Positions 11,401-23,600 are shown, counted from the stretch's first letter. The stretch: DNA of 64,000 bases from Drosophila persimilis (GCF_003286085.1 NW_020825312.1:4836001-4900000); one strand, 5' to 3'. Numbers and translations are program-made. The notes: generated by a model from the sequence alone, not told the origin.

Positions 11401-13990
11401 TACAGAATTGGGAGACTGTTCTGATAGCACTTGCTTTATTAATTCATCGTGAGACTATCGAATGCTTGGTGATTGGGCCAAGTAAGTATGATCTGTTACA
11501 GATACGCTCTTTTAGAAGGCAAACATAGCCCAAAAAAAAACATTATCAAGGTCTAATGATTGTGATAACCTGGGATCATGTGGGGATCGCACTCTCGTTC
11601 TGATCTCGTTCTGATTCCTCCCATCCCTAGTTGTTACCGCTTGGCATACCCAACATGTGCGACACATGTCCCATGTCCCCGGAGCGAGTCGAGTGACAGT
11701 TGGCGTTGGCTGGCCGAAGGGCGGGTTCAAAGAGTTCTGTTGAGTGCGTGAAAAATTTCGTTTTTGTCACTTGGAGCAGGAACTGAACTGGAGGGGAAGT
11801 GGAAGGGGGGAAGGGCTGGGGAGGGGGCTACTGAACTTCAGAGAAGATCAAAAGCAATGCTCATTAATTAAGTGTGCAATTGCGAAGGGAGCACGAGGAG
11901 GCCTAGGCGGAGGCGGAGGAGGCGAGAAAATGCTAAGATTTCCTCATCTCTTGCCTGAGAACTCACCTATTTTTGGCCCAGTCATTTCTTTTCGGCCCAG
12001 CAAAGCAAGTCGGAATATTCTCTTTTGGGTTTTCTGTGACTAATTTTAGCGGAAATTTACTTTGATGTCTGCCGAAATAAATTTGGCTGTGGGGACGGAC
12101 CTATGAACATTGATTTGGGGAATCAAATGCAAATTTTCTGCTGGCCAACTGTGACAAATGTCTTGGAAAATGTCTTCTTGATTTGCCGGGCGGGCGTCTT
12201 GCCTCTTAATTCTTTTTTTTTTGTTTGCACACATTTTATATAGTGTTTATTTATAAAACTGTTAATGTTTTCATTTATGTTTGGCTACTCTCCGAATAAT
12301 GTGTCGTAGTGAGTAGTGAGTGCTATTTATACGATTTTAGTTGCAAAGTTGCGCAGTCTTCTGGCTCCGACTCTGCCTCGATTGTGGCCAATGATCTAAG
12401 TTGCCTGCCAACCCACCAGCAGGGAGGGGGGAATGGGGTGGGCATCTGCGGTGTATCTATAAATACAGAAGTCGTCTCAATAGCACTCGGTTTCCGAGAG
12501 TCTACAAGTCAAATGTCACAGCTGATTTGTCTTGGACAGAGTGCTTTGGCATTTTCTAGCAGTGCTACCACTGTTGGGCCGCATCAAAGGATTGACCACC
12601 CATCCTGGGTGGTACTGGCTACGCACTCTCGTAGCTTATTGTTTTACGAGTATCTACAACTTTTTATGAGCGCCTCGATCGAATCCAAATAAACCATCAA
12701 AGTGAATTGCCTTCATTACTTGGTATTTGTATGCAAAGCATTTGAAATCGCACCGCACAGTCATTTCGGATGCAAGGCACAGCCCCATCACTGGCGGCGA
12801 AAGAATTTCCTTTTCGCAAAAGGCGACAATCGGCTCGGCCCCAAGTAGCGACGCGCATGCATCCACATATGAGAGGCCATTAAATTTCATTGGAAATCTA
12901 ACACATTTATCATACGCTGACACCCACAGACAGCTCTCCCGAAGATACACACATATGTGTAGTATTTGCCATAATTCACTCCGGCTTGGAGTTAATGAAA
13001 CAGCCAGGGCAGGATGGGGGCAGGATGGGGGCAGGATGGGGCAGCTCCAGAATCTGAAGTATCTGTTTGGCTTGGACGTGGACCGTATGCTGGCGCCATC
13101 AGACTCGCAGCTTGGCAGCAATTTATACAAATTTTGAGCACAGTTTCAATTTAGATATTCGTTCGTTCAAGCACGCACTCATGCCGATTCATGCTCGTAC
13201 CCAGATGCACAGATCCAGTAGTGCGAGTAGCATCATCATCATCACTTTCAATTAAAACATTTCGTTCGCGCTCAAAAGAAATTATTGCTGTTGATTAAGT
13301 GTCGGGCCTGCAGAGGATGTCGATGTCGATGTGGACATGGGCTGTGGGCTGTGGGCTGTGTGGTGTGGGGGGAGTGTGGTGCGGAGTGTGTTTCCATTTG
13401 CATGCAAATCAAAGTGGGAGGGGCAGTGTGTGCATTTGTCTAGATAGATGACCATCCCTAAACGAGTATACGCTGGTTCGCATGAGAGTAGAACCCACTA
13501 TGTACGTACATATATTTTAATCCCCAAACCCATTTGTCAATTCACACAATTTGCAGTCTGATTATAAGCGGCTGCTTTTGATCTGCCCCAAAAGGTCACT
13601 GGGCTGTGACTCAGGCCAGACTCAGAGCCCGCCGTGATAAGACTTACCATGTGCCTCTCCATCGCCATGGGCTCGCACTGCGTGCACGGCCACCGTCTCC
13701 GAGCTATCGAGTGCCTCGCTGGTGCCCGCATCCGCATCCGCGTCCAGATCCAGCCAGTCGTAGTCCTCCGAGTCCGTGCTGGCCTTCTTTTTGGTGCTTC
13801 CGGTGGCCAGGAGTCTTTGCTGGTCGACTGAGGCGTTGCTCTTGTTGCGGCGCCGCACCTGCCGCTCTGAGGCGTGCGGGTGATCTTTCTTGGCGCTCTG
13901 GTTCTCCTCCAGCTGGCGCACGGCGCTGGCCAGACTGAGGGACAACAGGAGGAGGAGCGGCACCAGCCACTGCCAGCCACTCGGGCGCAT
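2446..13990 (-). CDS. Reck: RECK homologue, GPI-anchored Kazal-motif protein
   Basis: Seven coding exons on the minus strand: 13990-13648, 10796-10741, 8266-8152, 8071-7866, 5105-4964, 4889-3315, 3251-2446. All junctions are GT-AG and phase-compatible, giving 1080 residues. It has a signal peptide (LVPLLLLLSLSLASA), five N-terminal cysteine knots beginning CCNQVFGSC, CCQFGVLQHC, CCGQARTSEC, CCEYSNKEHC and CCEQASSHRC, and a central NRPTELFRSC segment shared with human RECK. Kazal-like modules follow (VPVCGSNGNTYPSAC, CDTQGRTHPNAC, PVCGINGVTY), then PPGACCPLC and a hydrophobic C-terminal GPI-type tail. Vertebrate RECK is a membrane-anchored metalloprotease inhibitor and Wnt7 co-receptor; the fly role is inferred. 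The first exon adds about 90 residues of charged, low-complexity sequence not in human RECK. Confidence 0.93.
5580..6700 (+). mobile_element. DINE-1/SGM-type Helitron-related element in Reck intron 4
   Basis: Begins with TATACCCGATACTCAAAATG and contains the diagnostic DINE-1 block (CCGACCCTATAAAGTATATA, then TTGATCAGCATCAATAGCC, then a CTGTCTGTCCGTCCG array). Inside, a roughly 130-base unit with CAAATTTGGTATCCACACTC is repeated. It ends near AGTATCGGGTATAACC followed by a conserved GCAACTCACAACGTTCCCCC tail. Length is about 1.1 kb with no transposase ORF, so it is non-autonomous. Best-preserved copy in the window. Confidence 0.8.
7307..7487. mobile_element. Small inverted-repeat element, copy 1 (unclassified MITE/foldback)
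   Basis: The left end ATACAAGGTGG...GCGCTCTCTTTTCGGG is approximately inverted at the right end (CCCGAAAGAGAGCTAGCGGA...GTACTT). The interior contains ATGGCGTCAAAGCGCTCTCC, which also occurs in the related element at 55.9-56.2 kb. No coding capacity. It lies in Reck intron 4. I cannot assign a family. Confidence 0.45.
8267..10740. other. Reck intron 2
   Basis: No exon is seen. Contents are GC-rich simple repeats (gggacggggaagggg near 8455-8490, a G run at 9289-9302, a TCTGGC/TCTGGA hexamer array near 9855-9905). The long open frame opposite the hexamer array is a product of the repeat. Confidence 0.5.
10797..13647. other. Reck intron 1
   Basis: About 2.85 kb between the signal-peptide exon and the first cysteine-knot exon. 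Contains a triplicated GGGGGCAGGAT word near 13014-13042 and several short GT/AG-rich runs. No gene, RNA or recognisable mobile element is seen. A long first intron could carry regulatory sites, but none is identified. Confidence 0.45.
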
Positions 13991-14018
13991 CTTGATCGTT
14001 TTCGTTTTTTCTTCAGTT

Positions 14019-14043
14019 CACTGATTTATGTTGTTTTTTTATA
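14019..14043 (-). promoter_or_regulatory. Reck: Possible Reck TATA/initiator
   Basis: On the minus strand TATAAAA (14043-14037) precedes a TCAGTG initiator-like word (14024-14019), 30-50 bases upstream of the Reck ATG. The spacing (about 21 bases) is shorter than usual, so the pairing is uncertain and a distant non-coding first exon is possible. Confidence 0.25.
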
Positions 14044-14049
14044 AGTATT

Positions 14050-16020
14050 TTTCTTGTTGTGGATTATGTAGAGTGCATTTTGTGCGCTGGCACCACTTCT
14101 GATAAGTCGATCAGTCGAAGAGAAATGAGTGTGTCCGTCCACCAATACATACATATGTACATATGTGTTTTTCTTGGCTCATCTACATGTCCGAATGGCA
14201 TGGCATCCGTGCGATAAGAAAATTCCTATGCCCTCGTATTATCCAGGAGACAGCACAAGGACTTTAAATTTAAATATATACACACATATGCGTTTTAATC
14301 TTTGGAAATGGCTTAGTTTTTTGACCTCCACTGTTCACACACACACATGCACATAATCGTTTAGACATGCCTGTATGTGTGCACAGTGGGGATCAGCTCT
14401 AGAGATAGTGAATCAAATACTCGTAAAAACGAAAAAATGAAAACCAAAACCGATTAAATTTAATGCTTTTTCCTCCACAAGGGACTCTATTGATTGGGAG
14501 TTCCAACTACAGATCGGCCGGAATATACATATAATTGCTGGTGTCTGTGCAAGTATTTTGAGCACGCCTTCGCCTCCGCCACCGCCACTGCCACTTGTCC
14601 ACACGCTGTCACACAGTAATTAAGCCAATTGACCTCGCCAGGCTCTGTCCGTCGGTCCGTCCGTCAGTCCCTCCACCGTTTGGCCAAGTCTTTCAGCGGC
14701 AGCGACAACATTTTATTAAAAGTGAAAAATATAAATAAATAATATCAAAAGCAGTGGCAGTGGCAGTGGCAGAGGCAGAGGCGGCGGTTGACAAAGTGCC
14801 GCAAACGGAGGGGAACACTAATGATGGGACTCGGTCGGGGATACTTGAAGCCCTCTTGCCTCTCGCCTCTCGCCCCCGCCTCTCTGACACTCTTCTGTGT
14901 GCTTGTGTCAAAGCGCATAGCTAAGCAAGGAAGGAAGGTACAGAGGCAGCGCCAGATGCAGAGACAGTAAGCGTAAGCGGGCACAGCTGCGGTCAAGATA
15001 ATAGCCACCTCCAGCGTACATTTTAGCCGCTTAGTGGATCACTGGCATCGCTTTGTGAGTTTTCTTAATAGTCCACAGAATGCGCGGATATGGTAAACTA
15101 AAGACTATTTGTATATATTATCCAAGCAGAATGTTTTGATTGAAGTAATACCAAAATTGCGCAAGGATCATCAGAACACACAGCCAAGTCGGTTTCGGTT
15201 CATTGTCATCTGATTGGGTAATTGAAAGGAACGTGTTGGGAGGAGACTTGAAGCTTGACTGAAAGTACTATTATTTTGGCCGCAACTGTAAGTAATAGTC
15301 TGAGGGTGGTGGGCGGGCTATCAGCGTTGAGCGGTAGCTCCGCTTTGATGTCTTTCTAATTGCATATTTTACAGAGCAAAGGAGTCGAGCGCACACTCAC
15401 ACACAGATGCACATCAAGAGAACAAGGGGGGCCGGCACACACAGAGCAGTTATCCTGCGAAAGGAAAGTGGAGCTATTTGATGTGATGTGGAGTCTCAGT
15501 CAAGCCTCCCCCTCACACGTCCTCTCAGAGCCTTGCCGCAAAGACGTTGTCTGCTAAAGTGGACTAGGACCTAGGCACGTCACTCCCACCGCCAACGCTC
15601 TGTCGTCAGACGAAACACAAAAGCGGCGGCTTGTTCAAAAACTAGACAAATATTAACTCATATGCAGCTTGAGGTTGAGAGCCGCCTTTGTCGCTCCCAG
15701 CATGACAGTGTGTGATTCCGTTTTGATTGCAGTTTGAGCACAATGCATTTGCAGAACACCACAAATGGCGCTACTTTTGTTATCATCCAGAGGAATCATC
15801 CAAGGAGTCGAACCAGTGCACAACTTTAATACCACAAATTATTATTTATTCACTTATTCTGTTTACCGAATTCACTGAGCCTCCGCTCGACTTTTATCCA
15901 CAGTAATTAGACTGGTCTGATCGTCACTAATTTTAAAAGTTTCCATATATAAAATTTGTGTTTTGAAAAAAAAAACGCCCGCCGCCTTCAGCTGCTTCCG
16001 CACGAGTCAACCGTTAAAAT
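14050..16020. other. Region upstream of Reck without a recognised gene
   Basis: Contains a GGCAGT/GGCAGA simple repeat near 14755-14785 and CT-rich stretches. Open frames here are short and have no family features. Confidence 0.4.
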
Positions 16021-16024
16021 CAGA

Positions 16025-16350
16025 ATCGAGTCCGGTGTGGCCACGGAATAATGGATAAGAGATACGGTCTGACCCTCAGAAATATACCGAAACATACCGT
16101 CACGTTTTCAAAGTATACAGTAAATATACCAATGAAAATCAGATTCCTCAATTTTTATATTCAGTCTAATGTTTCTTGTTAACTAGGATCTTCAGTGCTA
16201 AATATATAATTTTATCCGATTGATGGACCAATTTTCTACAAGAGAGGTCCATTTTTAGGACTCCTTTTATTGGATTGCCTATTAAACAAAGGTTTAAACA
16301 AAGAAGGTCAACAAAAATGTAACTTTATTTTACATGGAAACTACACGGTA
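16025..16350 (-). repeat. Decayed third copy of the Motif 1/Motif 6 repeat
   Basis: 16030-16140 aligns with the arms at 121-235 and, reversed, 874-983: GGTGTGGCC in place of AGTGTGACC, then CCCTCAGAAATATACCGAAA, a CATACCGTCACGTTTTCAAA block and AAATATACC. The next 200 bases share TCAATTTTTATATTC and CTTTTATTGGAT...AAACAAAG words with the interior of the 121-983 element. Motif 1 itself is mutated here. Confidence 0.5.
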
Positions 16351-18050
16351 ATTACACACTTGCTACATATTATAACAAAATTATGGAGTATCGACCTTCG
16401 TATACCCTATTTCGTTTAATTAATGTTCGAATTCTGTTTTCCAAGCTACTTTGAAACTTAAGTGACATGGTTTTTATATATTCACGAATTTAATTAGATG
16501 CCTCTATACATATCTCGATCCTCATACATATTCTTGGTATTAGTAAACAGCAAAATTTCGTTAAGATAGCTTTAAAGTTTAGAAACTATTATTGCATATC
16601 TACAAACTATAAAAATCGGTCATTCATTGGACCTTGGATGACATACAAATGAGGAAATCATCAATCCCCTTTGGCCTATCATACCATGGAAGGAAGTTTA
16701 TAAAATTTCCCCTCTGGGAAATTGCTTTGGAAAAAGGAGGTTTGGACAACAGGCAAAACGACACAAAAAATGAAATACAGGCCAGGTAAAAAATTTTGTA
16801 AAATAATCACGTAGCGTACATAGTAAAATGTAAAATGTTGCGTAACTTTTCGAAATTTCCGAAAATGTTGCGAAGCGCCACTGTGCCATGTTGCTACAAC
16901 ACTACCACATAGTAAATAGATATGTGCAAGTTTGCGCAAGAAGAATGCGCTAAAAGAATTTCTTGCGTACGCTCCCAGGTCTTCGACTCTGGTACTCTCG
17001 CGCCATGAAAACGTTTTCGATTTTCTGTTTTGTCTTGAGTGCACACGTATTTTCACGTATTTTGCGATTATATATATAAGGTCACAAAATAATAAATATT
17101 ACAATAATAAAATTGCACATTTATATGCATATTTTTACAGGTTTATTTCAAATAATATAAATATGCAAAAGTCGTCGCGTGGCGGCAAAATTAATTTTCT
17201 TAGTGAGTGCCTGGAATAATTTGAATATATTGATCCGATTGAAAATTTTCCAAGGCTGTCCAATATGGAAACCTGGAAAAAATCTGGTTTGTACTTTAAG
17301 AGATATGAGCTTCAAAAGTTAACCATTTTTTTTAGTTAGCAGAAATTCACTTATCTTTTATTCACATGCTGCATCTTTCAGGTCGAACAAAAAGTAAATT
17401 ATTTTATGTATTTAGGTTTTCGTCTCTATTTTTAGATGTAGTTATTGTTAATATTTTTCAATGAAATCAATAGGCTTGTTGGAAAAATTATAATTGTCAA
17501 ACTATCAACAATTTGGTGTTTTTCAATTTTGATTTGATCGAAAAAATACCCCACCGCAAGATATTTTTTGTATGTTTTAAATGTTCTTTAAATATTTTTG
17601 ATCTTATGAATACAGTTCCTACCTGTGCAGCTTTGCGAACCAGGGCCGTCTGGAGCGATATGTATCAGAACCTTGTAAAAAATACAGCCAAATAGTGCTG
17701 TAGAATTTAGAACACAATAATTTTAATTAATTTAATTAAATTAATTTTGTAATTTCTGTAATATCCATTTAAGTTAAAAATTAAATATAAAGTTATCATC
17801 TATAATAAAATTTACCATTCTGAAATTTTTATTGAGTAAAAAAAAAAATTATTAAAATTAAAAATAAACATTTTTCTTTCAACAAAGTTCAACTTTGAGA
17901 ATGTATTGTAAAAATTCTAAGCACTCATGCATACGTAATTTTGGATAATGTTCCTTTCAAATGCTGTTTATTTCATGAAGATGTTGTCATTCGTCCATCA
18001 GTTAATAATTATTAATTATAATTTAGCTGAAAGCTAAAATACCAAAGTCC
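16351..18050. other. AT-rich region without a recognised gene
   Basis: The ORFs near 16.7-17.06 kb (minus) lack a family signature. A segment near 17630-17697 (ending RAVWSDMYQNLVKNTAK then stop) faintly resembles the C-terminal end of Tc1-type transposases, but this is too short to call. Confidence 0.3.
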
Positions 18051-18055
18051 TCACT

Positions 18056-18470
18056 GTGCGTCGTTTTTCGGCTTTTTGGCTGCCATATTTGACACTGGAT
18101 ACGAAACTTACAATACAAATATTTTTTATTCGCTGTGGTCGCAAGCGGACATCGAATTGTCAAAAATCATTTGGAAAGTTATTTTTAAAGGACGAGGAAT
18201 CGAGAATAAAAGCATTGAATGAAGAAGGTCTATCAGTAATGAAAATATGCGAAAAAAGGTAAAACTAGGTGTTGCTTGATTGATTTCATAAAAAACGAGT
18301 TAAACTAAGGGTAAACATAAACACCGAACCAAAACTCCTATAACCGAGAACGCTTTTCGATCTATTTTGCGAGCCGCATTAAAATCGCACGACTCAAGAC
18401 GACTAATAGACTGTAATTAATAAATTATATAAAAAACATCAGCTTGCGGACGAAAACTTCATATACTCTT
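18056..18470 (+). pseudogene. Degenerate Tc1/mariner-type transposase fragment
   Basis: The plus-strand stretch near 18185-18260 encodes KDEESRIKALNEEGLSVMKI, which fits the N-terminal helix-turn-helix of Tc1-family transposases (acidic start, then ALxEEGLS and an I-x-x-K/R segment). Downstream frames are full of stops, so only a remnant is present. Flanking DNA is very AT-rich. No terminal inverted repeats were identified. The family call rests on one motif. Confidence 0.45.
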
Positions 18471-18512
18471 AGACTTTTAGAAAATTGAATTTTGAAGGGA
18501 CATAAGGGTTAT

Positions 18513-18690
18513 TTATACCCGATACTCAAAATGAGTATAGGAGTATATTAGATTCTTAGGGAAAATGAATGTGTGTAACGCCCCCCCCGCTCCCAAGAGT
18601 GTGTGAGAGCTCTTGGTAATACAATGTGTGCGCCCTCTGGAGAAGAGCCATACTGACTGAGTATTGGATATAAATGTAGACTTCCCCCTT
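18513..18690 (+). mobile_element. DINE-1-type element, internally deleted copy
   Basis: Starts TATACCCGATACTCAAAATG and after about 70 bases jumps to the 3' part of the element (GAGAAGAGCCATACTGACTG, then a GTATTGGATATAAATG end). It keeps both ends of the family but has lost almost all of the interior. Confidence 0.65.
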
Positions 18691-18692
18691 GT

Positions 18693-19105
18693 TTTTATAC
18701 CCGACACTCAAAATGAGTATAGGGGTACATTAGATTTGTGGTGAAAATGGATATGTGAAACGTCCAGAAGGAATCGTTTCCGACCACATAAAGTCTATAT
18801 ATTCTCGATCAGCATCAATAGCCGAGTCGATTGAGCCCTGTCTGTCTGTCAAGGACTATAAGAGCTAGAGCAACGACATTTTATATCCGGACATCTGTGA
18901 TATGTCATTGTTACAAGAATATTTCAAAACTTCGCACCGCCCACTTCCGCCCCCACAAATGCCGAAAATCTTTGGCATCCACAAGGACGAAAATCTGGGG
19001 CATCCACAAATCTCAGAGACTATTAAGGCTAGAGTAACCAAATTTGGTATCCACACTCCTGTTAGATCTCACTATTAAGCGTATATTTCAAAATTTCGTT
19101 CCCCT
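18693..19105 (+). mobile_element. DINE-1-type element, 3'-truncated copy
   Basis: Begins TATACCCGACACTCAAAATG, contains TTCTCGATCAGCATCAATAG and the CAAATTTGGTATCCACACTC unit, and breaks off at 19105 where an AT-rich tandem array starts. It lies head-to-tail behind the 18513 copy. Confidence 0.7.
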
Positions 19106-19129
19106 CTTTTTTTTTTAATTTTTGAGTTT

Positions 19130-19445
19130 TATTTCAAGCAGAAACAATACAAATCAAAAGTAATAAATATATTATAAATATTTTAATCCAAAAATAATAA
19201 ATATTCAATAAAAATCTAGAATAATAATTATAATAATAATTATTCAATAAAAATCAAGAATAATAATTATACAATAAAAATCAAAAATAATAATTATCAT
19301 AATAATTATTAAATAAAAATCACAAATAATAATTATTCAATAAAAATCAAGAATAATAATTATAATAATCATTATTCAATAAAAGTCAAAAATAATAATT
19401 ACACAATAAAGATCAAAATTATTATTTTCGATTTTTATTGTATAA
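19130..19445. repeat. AT-rich imperfect tandem array
   Basis: At least six imperfect repeats of a 26-45 base unit built on CAATAAAAATCAAGAATAAT and AATTAT/TATAAT words. At 19420-19445 the unit appears inverted (TTTCGATTTTTATTG), giving foldback potential. It sits exactly between two DINE-1 copies. Confidence 0.7.
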
Positions 19446-19452
19446 TTATTAT

Positions 19453-20070
19453 TATACCCAATACTCAAAATGAGTATAGAGGTATATTCGATTTTTGGTG
19501 AAAATGGATGTGGGTAACGTCCAGAAGGAAGCGTTTCCGGCCCTTGAAGGATATATATTCTTGATCAGCATCAATAGCCGAGTCGATTGAGGCCTGTCTG
19601 TCTGTCCGTCCGTCCGTCAGTCCGTCTCTATGAGCGCCTAGTGCTCAATGACTATAAGAGCTAGAGCAACGACATTTTGTATCCAAACTTCTGTAATATG
19701 TCACTATTACACGTATTTTTCAAAATTTCGCCCCACCTCCTTCCGCCCCGCAAATGACGAAAATCTGTGGCAACAATATTGAAGATACGAGAAAATTAAA
19801 AACGCACAATCATAGAAAATTACCATATATATCAGATTGCCGAATCTGGATCGGATCGAATTATTATTATAGCCAAAAGTGAGAAATCAGTCGCTACGCA
19901 TCGCCCGACGACACGCTCAGACTGATTTTCTGTATCTCTCGCACGCACTCTTTGTCGTGTCGTGCAATGTTAGCGCCGACTGGTGGAGGAGAGCCATATT
20001 GACTAAGTATCGGGTATAAATGTAAAGTTGCGGTCGCCGCAGCAACTCACAACGTTTCCCCTCGCTATTA
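19453..20070 (+). mobile_element. DINE-1-type element copy
   Basis: Starts TATACCCAATACTCAAAATG, carries the TTGATCAGCATCAATAGCC block and CTGTCTGTCCGTCCG array, the ACACGCTCAGACTGATTTTC segment, and ends AGTATCGGGTATAAATG plus a GCAACTCACAACG tail like the copy at 5580-6700, but only about 620 bases long because the internal repeat unit is single. Confidence 0.75.
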
Positions 20071-20559
20071 ATTACAGTTCCTTAAAGTCTTCGGAAAACA
20101 CGTTTTATTATTTAAGCACTAGTTTACCGTAGAACTTTATATTTTGAGTCGTGCGTTTAATATGTGGCTTGCAAAGTAGATCTCACAGCGGTCTCGGTTG
20201 TATCAGTTTTGGTTCGGCTTTTCATGTTTTCCTTTGATTTAACTGGTTTTTTTTATGATATCTCTTAAGAAACACCTAGTTTTACCAATTTTGTTCACTT
20301 ATTTTCCATTTTCAAAGGATTACCGATTAATTTTTGAGGATTAATTGTCGGCTTGCAAAGTCGTATTCATGTGTCGCCCTTTTCAAGAACAGAAATGTAA
20401 GTTATTTCAATTAACTCTTTTCCTAGTCTATTTTAATGAATATTGCTATTAGTTTTACTAAAATTTATGCTAAATTGAATGAAGATTTGATACGAATTCA
20501 AATTCCCTGTTTTCTTTCGATTGTGCTGTGAATATTAGTGTTTTTATGTACATTTTTGG

Positions 20560-20665
20560 TGTTTCGTATTCAAGAGTCGGGGAGTTTTTATACAGATTGA
20601 GTATCGGGTATATTTGTGGAGCCGCGGGTAGGGCCGGCTCACAACGTTCCCGCTCCTTTATTTTA
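20560..20665 (+). mobile_element. DINE-1-type 3' end remnant
   Basis: Only the terminal GAGTATCGGGTATATTTGTG and GGCTCACAACGTTCCCGCTC part is recognisable, apparently joined to a short 5' word (tttttatacagattgagtat). Confidence 0.5.
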
Positions 20666-23600
20666 AATTCTTTCCTATTCTATTCTCTCGAATTTTTATA
20701 GTCAAATTACATATTTTCAGAAGCTATTCACCAAACTGTTATTTTGAACACCCTTATAGAATAAACGAATGAAATAAACGGATATATTTATGTAAATATG
20801 TATATATTCGTAAGTAGAAAGATGCTAAAGATGTTAAAAAGTCTTAAACTTATAGCTTCTTCTGAAGAAGAAGGATCGACCCGAAGAGGGCCGAATTCCT
20901 CTGGGATCTCTCGCTAAGAATTCTGTTACGGTGTTTTTGTTGCATGAAATGCCACATCACTATACGATAGTGCCGATAGTTCAATTTATGACATATAGAT
21001 GGCTCTGCTACTATTGCTAACATCAACAATAGGTGTCCATGAAGTCATTAAACTATCTTTAACATAAATTTGGTTCCCATTAGTTTTTTGTGGCCCAATT
21101 CTGGGTTGCATTGCGGCGGTGATAGTCTGTGATCTTAATAATTAATTAATTAATAATTATTTCATATTAATAACAAGTGCTCCCTCACATGTTGTGATAA
21201 GTAGTTTCTACATTCTACATACGAATTATACATTATACATTACATGTAGATAGCAAGCAGGGTAACAAGCAGTCCTTAGCAACATTTTGGAGACATTTTC
21301 AAATTAACGGAGTTCCGTTTTTCTGGTGTCTGAATTGTACTTACACTTTTTTAATGTGCGTTTTGATGTGCGGTTCATTGGTTCATTGGTTCTTTCCTTA
21401 TTTGGAGATAAAGAGAGAGAGCTGTACCTTCAAAAAGGCAATCTCTGACACCCCTATAGAGTTTGCAGAGAAATTGATTGGACATAAAAGTAACTGGTAC
21501 ATCAACAGACACCAGTCTTGCCTCGGGCCTTGCTGGTTCCACATTGAAGTATCTGGTCATTTCAGGTTAATTACTATGCGGCCACTCAATTTGCTCCAAT
21601 AGCGATCAATAGCCGTGACTCTACTGAGTCAGTTTATATGTAAATATTTAGCTCTGAGCGCATCAAACAGAGAGAGAGAGAGATAGAGTAGATTTCGCGA
21701 CTTATTGACGGAATATTCCATATTCCATAGGTATTTTTGTAGGTACATACAGACATACTTGGATGTCCGTTCCCCCTCACCTCCTATTGCGGGCCTTCTT
21801 ATCACGGTTGCCTGGGGAAGAGTGTTTGTGAGAGAGAGAAAAAGCTTTCTTCTGGCTGTTACACTCATCTACACAAAAATAGTATTTCACTCCATATAGT
21901 CTCTTCGAGTACCGGGTAAAAAATATTAAAGTAAAGCTTATTTTCCATTTACCATTAAATAAAAGCCATGGAAATTCTCTGTAGTTATTTATTTACCGAA
22001 TAATTTAAATTCACATTTATATAATATAACATGTACATTTTCATAATTTATATATATAGAATATACTCGTACTTAGGTTGTTGTGTAGTTTTCATGTGTA
22101 TTTATATTTATACGTTGCTTGGTGTTACTCCCCAGTAACCCAGTAGTTTCTTCGGTTACAATAAGCCCATACACACCCAACATATTGAAGCCTGTGTACT
22201 AAATACACGTGTGTACATACTCGTATATAGGAAATATTGGAGGTGTATGCAGTTTCGTATATTTCAATTTGTTGTCTGTTTTTGATTTCATGTGTAAGTT
22301 CATGTTGTTCGGAGAGTTTCGTTTAAGTCGGAGGTACTTCAGCATTTCTTTTGATTTTGATTTTGATTTAGGTTTATTCATTTTTGAAAAGGATTTTAAT
22401 GCAGGATTTCGTGTGTGTATAAATTTATATACTGGCTTCTTAGAGTATGTCTTTTCTTGTATAGTTAACACGTGCTGTGTCCTTTTTCAAGTCTTTGTTG
22501 AAAATTGTTAAATTAGATACATTATGTTATAATTAGTAGTCGGATTATTTGTATATTTATGTAGTATGTATATAGCATGTTTTACACATGCATTAGTATC
22601 TTAAGGACATACATATTTCCCAACAACACCAAAAACACACGCATATCATTATTAAAAAAAAAACATCAGCAGTCCCTTCTTCCTCCTATCGCTCTTAGAA
22701 ATAAGAAATAAGAAATAAGATGGCACGCCGAGTGGAGTGGTTGAATGTCTCGTTGTAAGTAGATGCATATAAAGCAAGTCGGAGTGGTTGAGAAATGCCT
22801 GTGGATTACCCCTTTTCGGGGCACCCCCTAGATATACTCGTACTGAGTTGGAAGGAATATTTAAGTTAACAATTAGCATAAGTTTTATGCCCTCTCTCTT
22901 GCGGAGCTGCGGAGAAGCTGTCGCTGTCGCTGTCGTTGACGAGAAACACACATGGCACAGCACACACCCATTCAAGTACACCTAGGATCGCATTGCAAAA
23001 GGACAACAGCAGGATGGCAATTTGTCAACTGTCGCCGGCACAAAAGAGACTCCACTCTCCACTCTCCACTCTACTCCTTTGGATGGTTTTTGTCGTCTGA
23101 GCCAATTTGAGGGAGGTTTCCTTCCTACATGATTGACGACCACTCACCTATACGACCTACACGACCTACACGATACGGAAAGTATGGCCCGCTCCTTATG
23201 CGGTGCGGTATATGAATGTGTATAGTATTCATAATTATTTAAGAAATGCACACTTGAATGCCTCTCAGAAGAAGAGAAAGAAGGCTCCCTCCGCTCCTCA
23301 AGTCCTCAAACTGTTGACGTCGATTGAGATGTCAACGAGTCTGGTTGACATGTGTAAGTATTATGTATGTGCGATTACCATTTCTTTCATTTATTGTTTC
23401 TGTGCTTTTTGTCAGGATTTCACTTATAACCGTTGCACAAAATGCACAACAGAAACGTTTAACAAATTGCCCTTTCTTTACTGGAAATCTGTCAGTTTTC
23501 TTTCCGGTGTAGGAACTTTTGATTTGAGCTTAATGGAGGGTAAGTTCCCGCTTGGTTGAAGCCTATGAACGAGCATAGCCGACAAATATACAAATATGTA

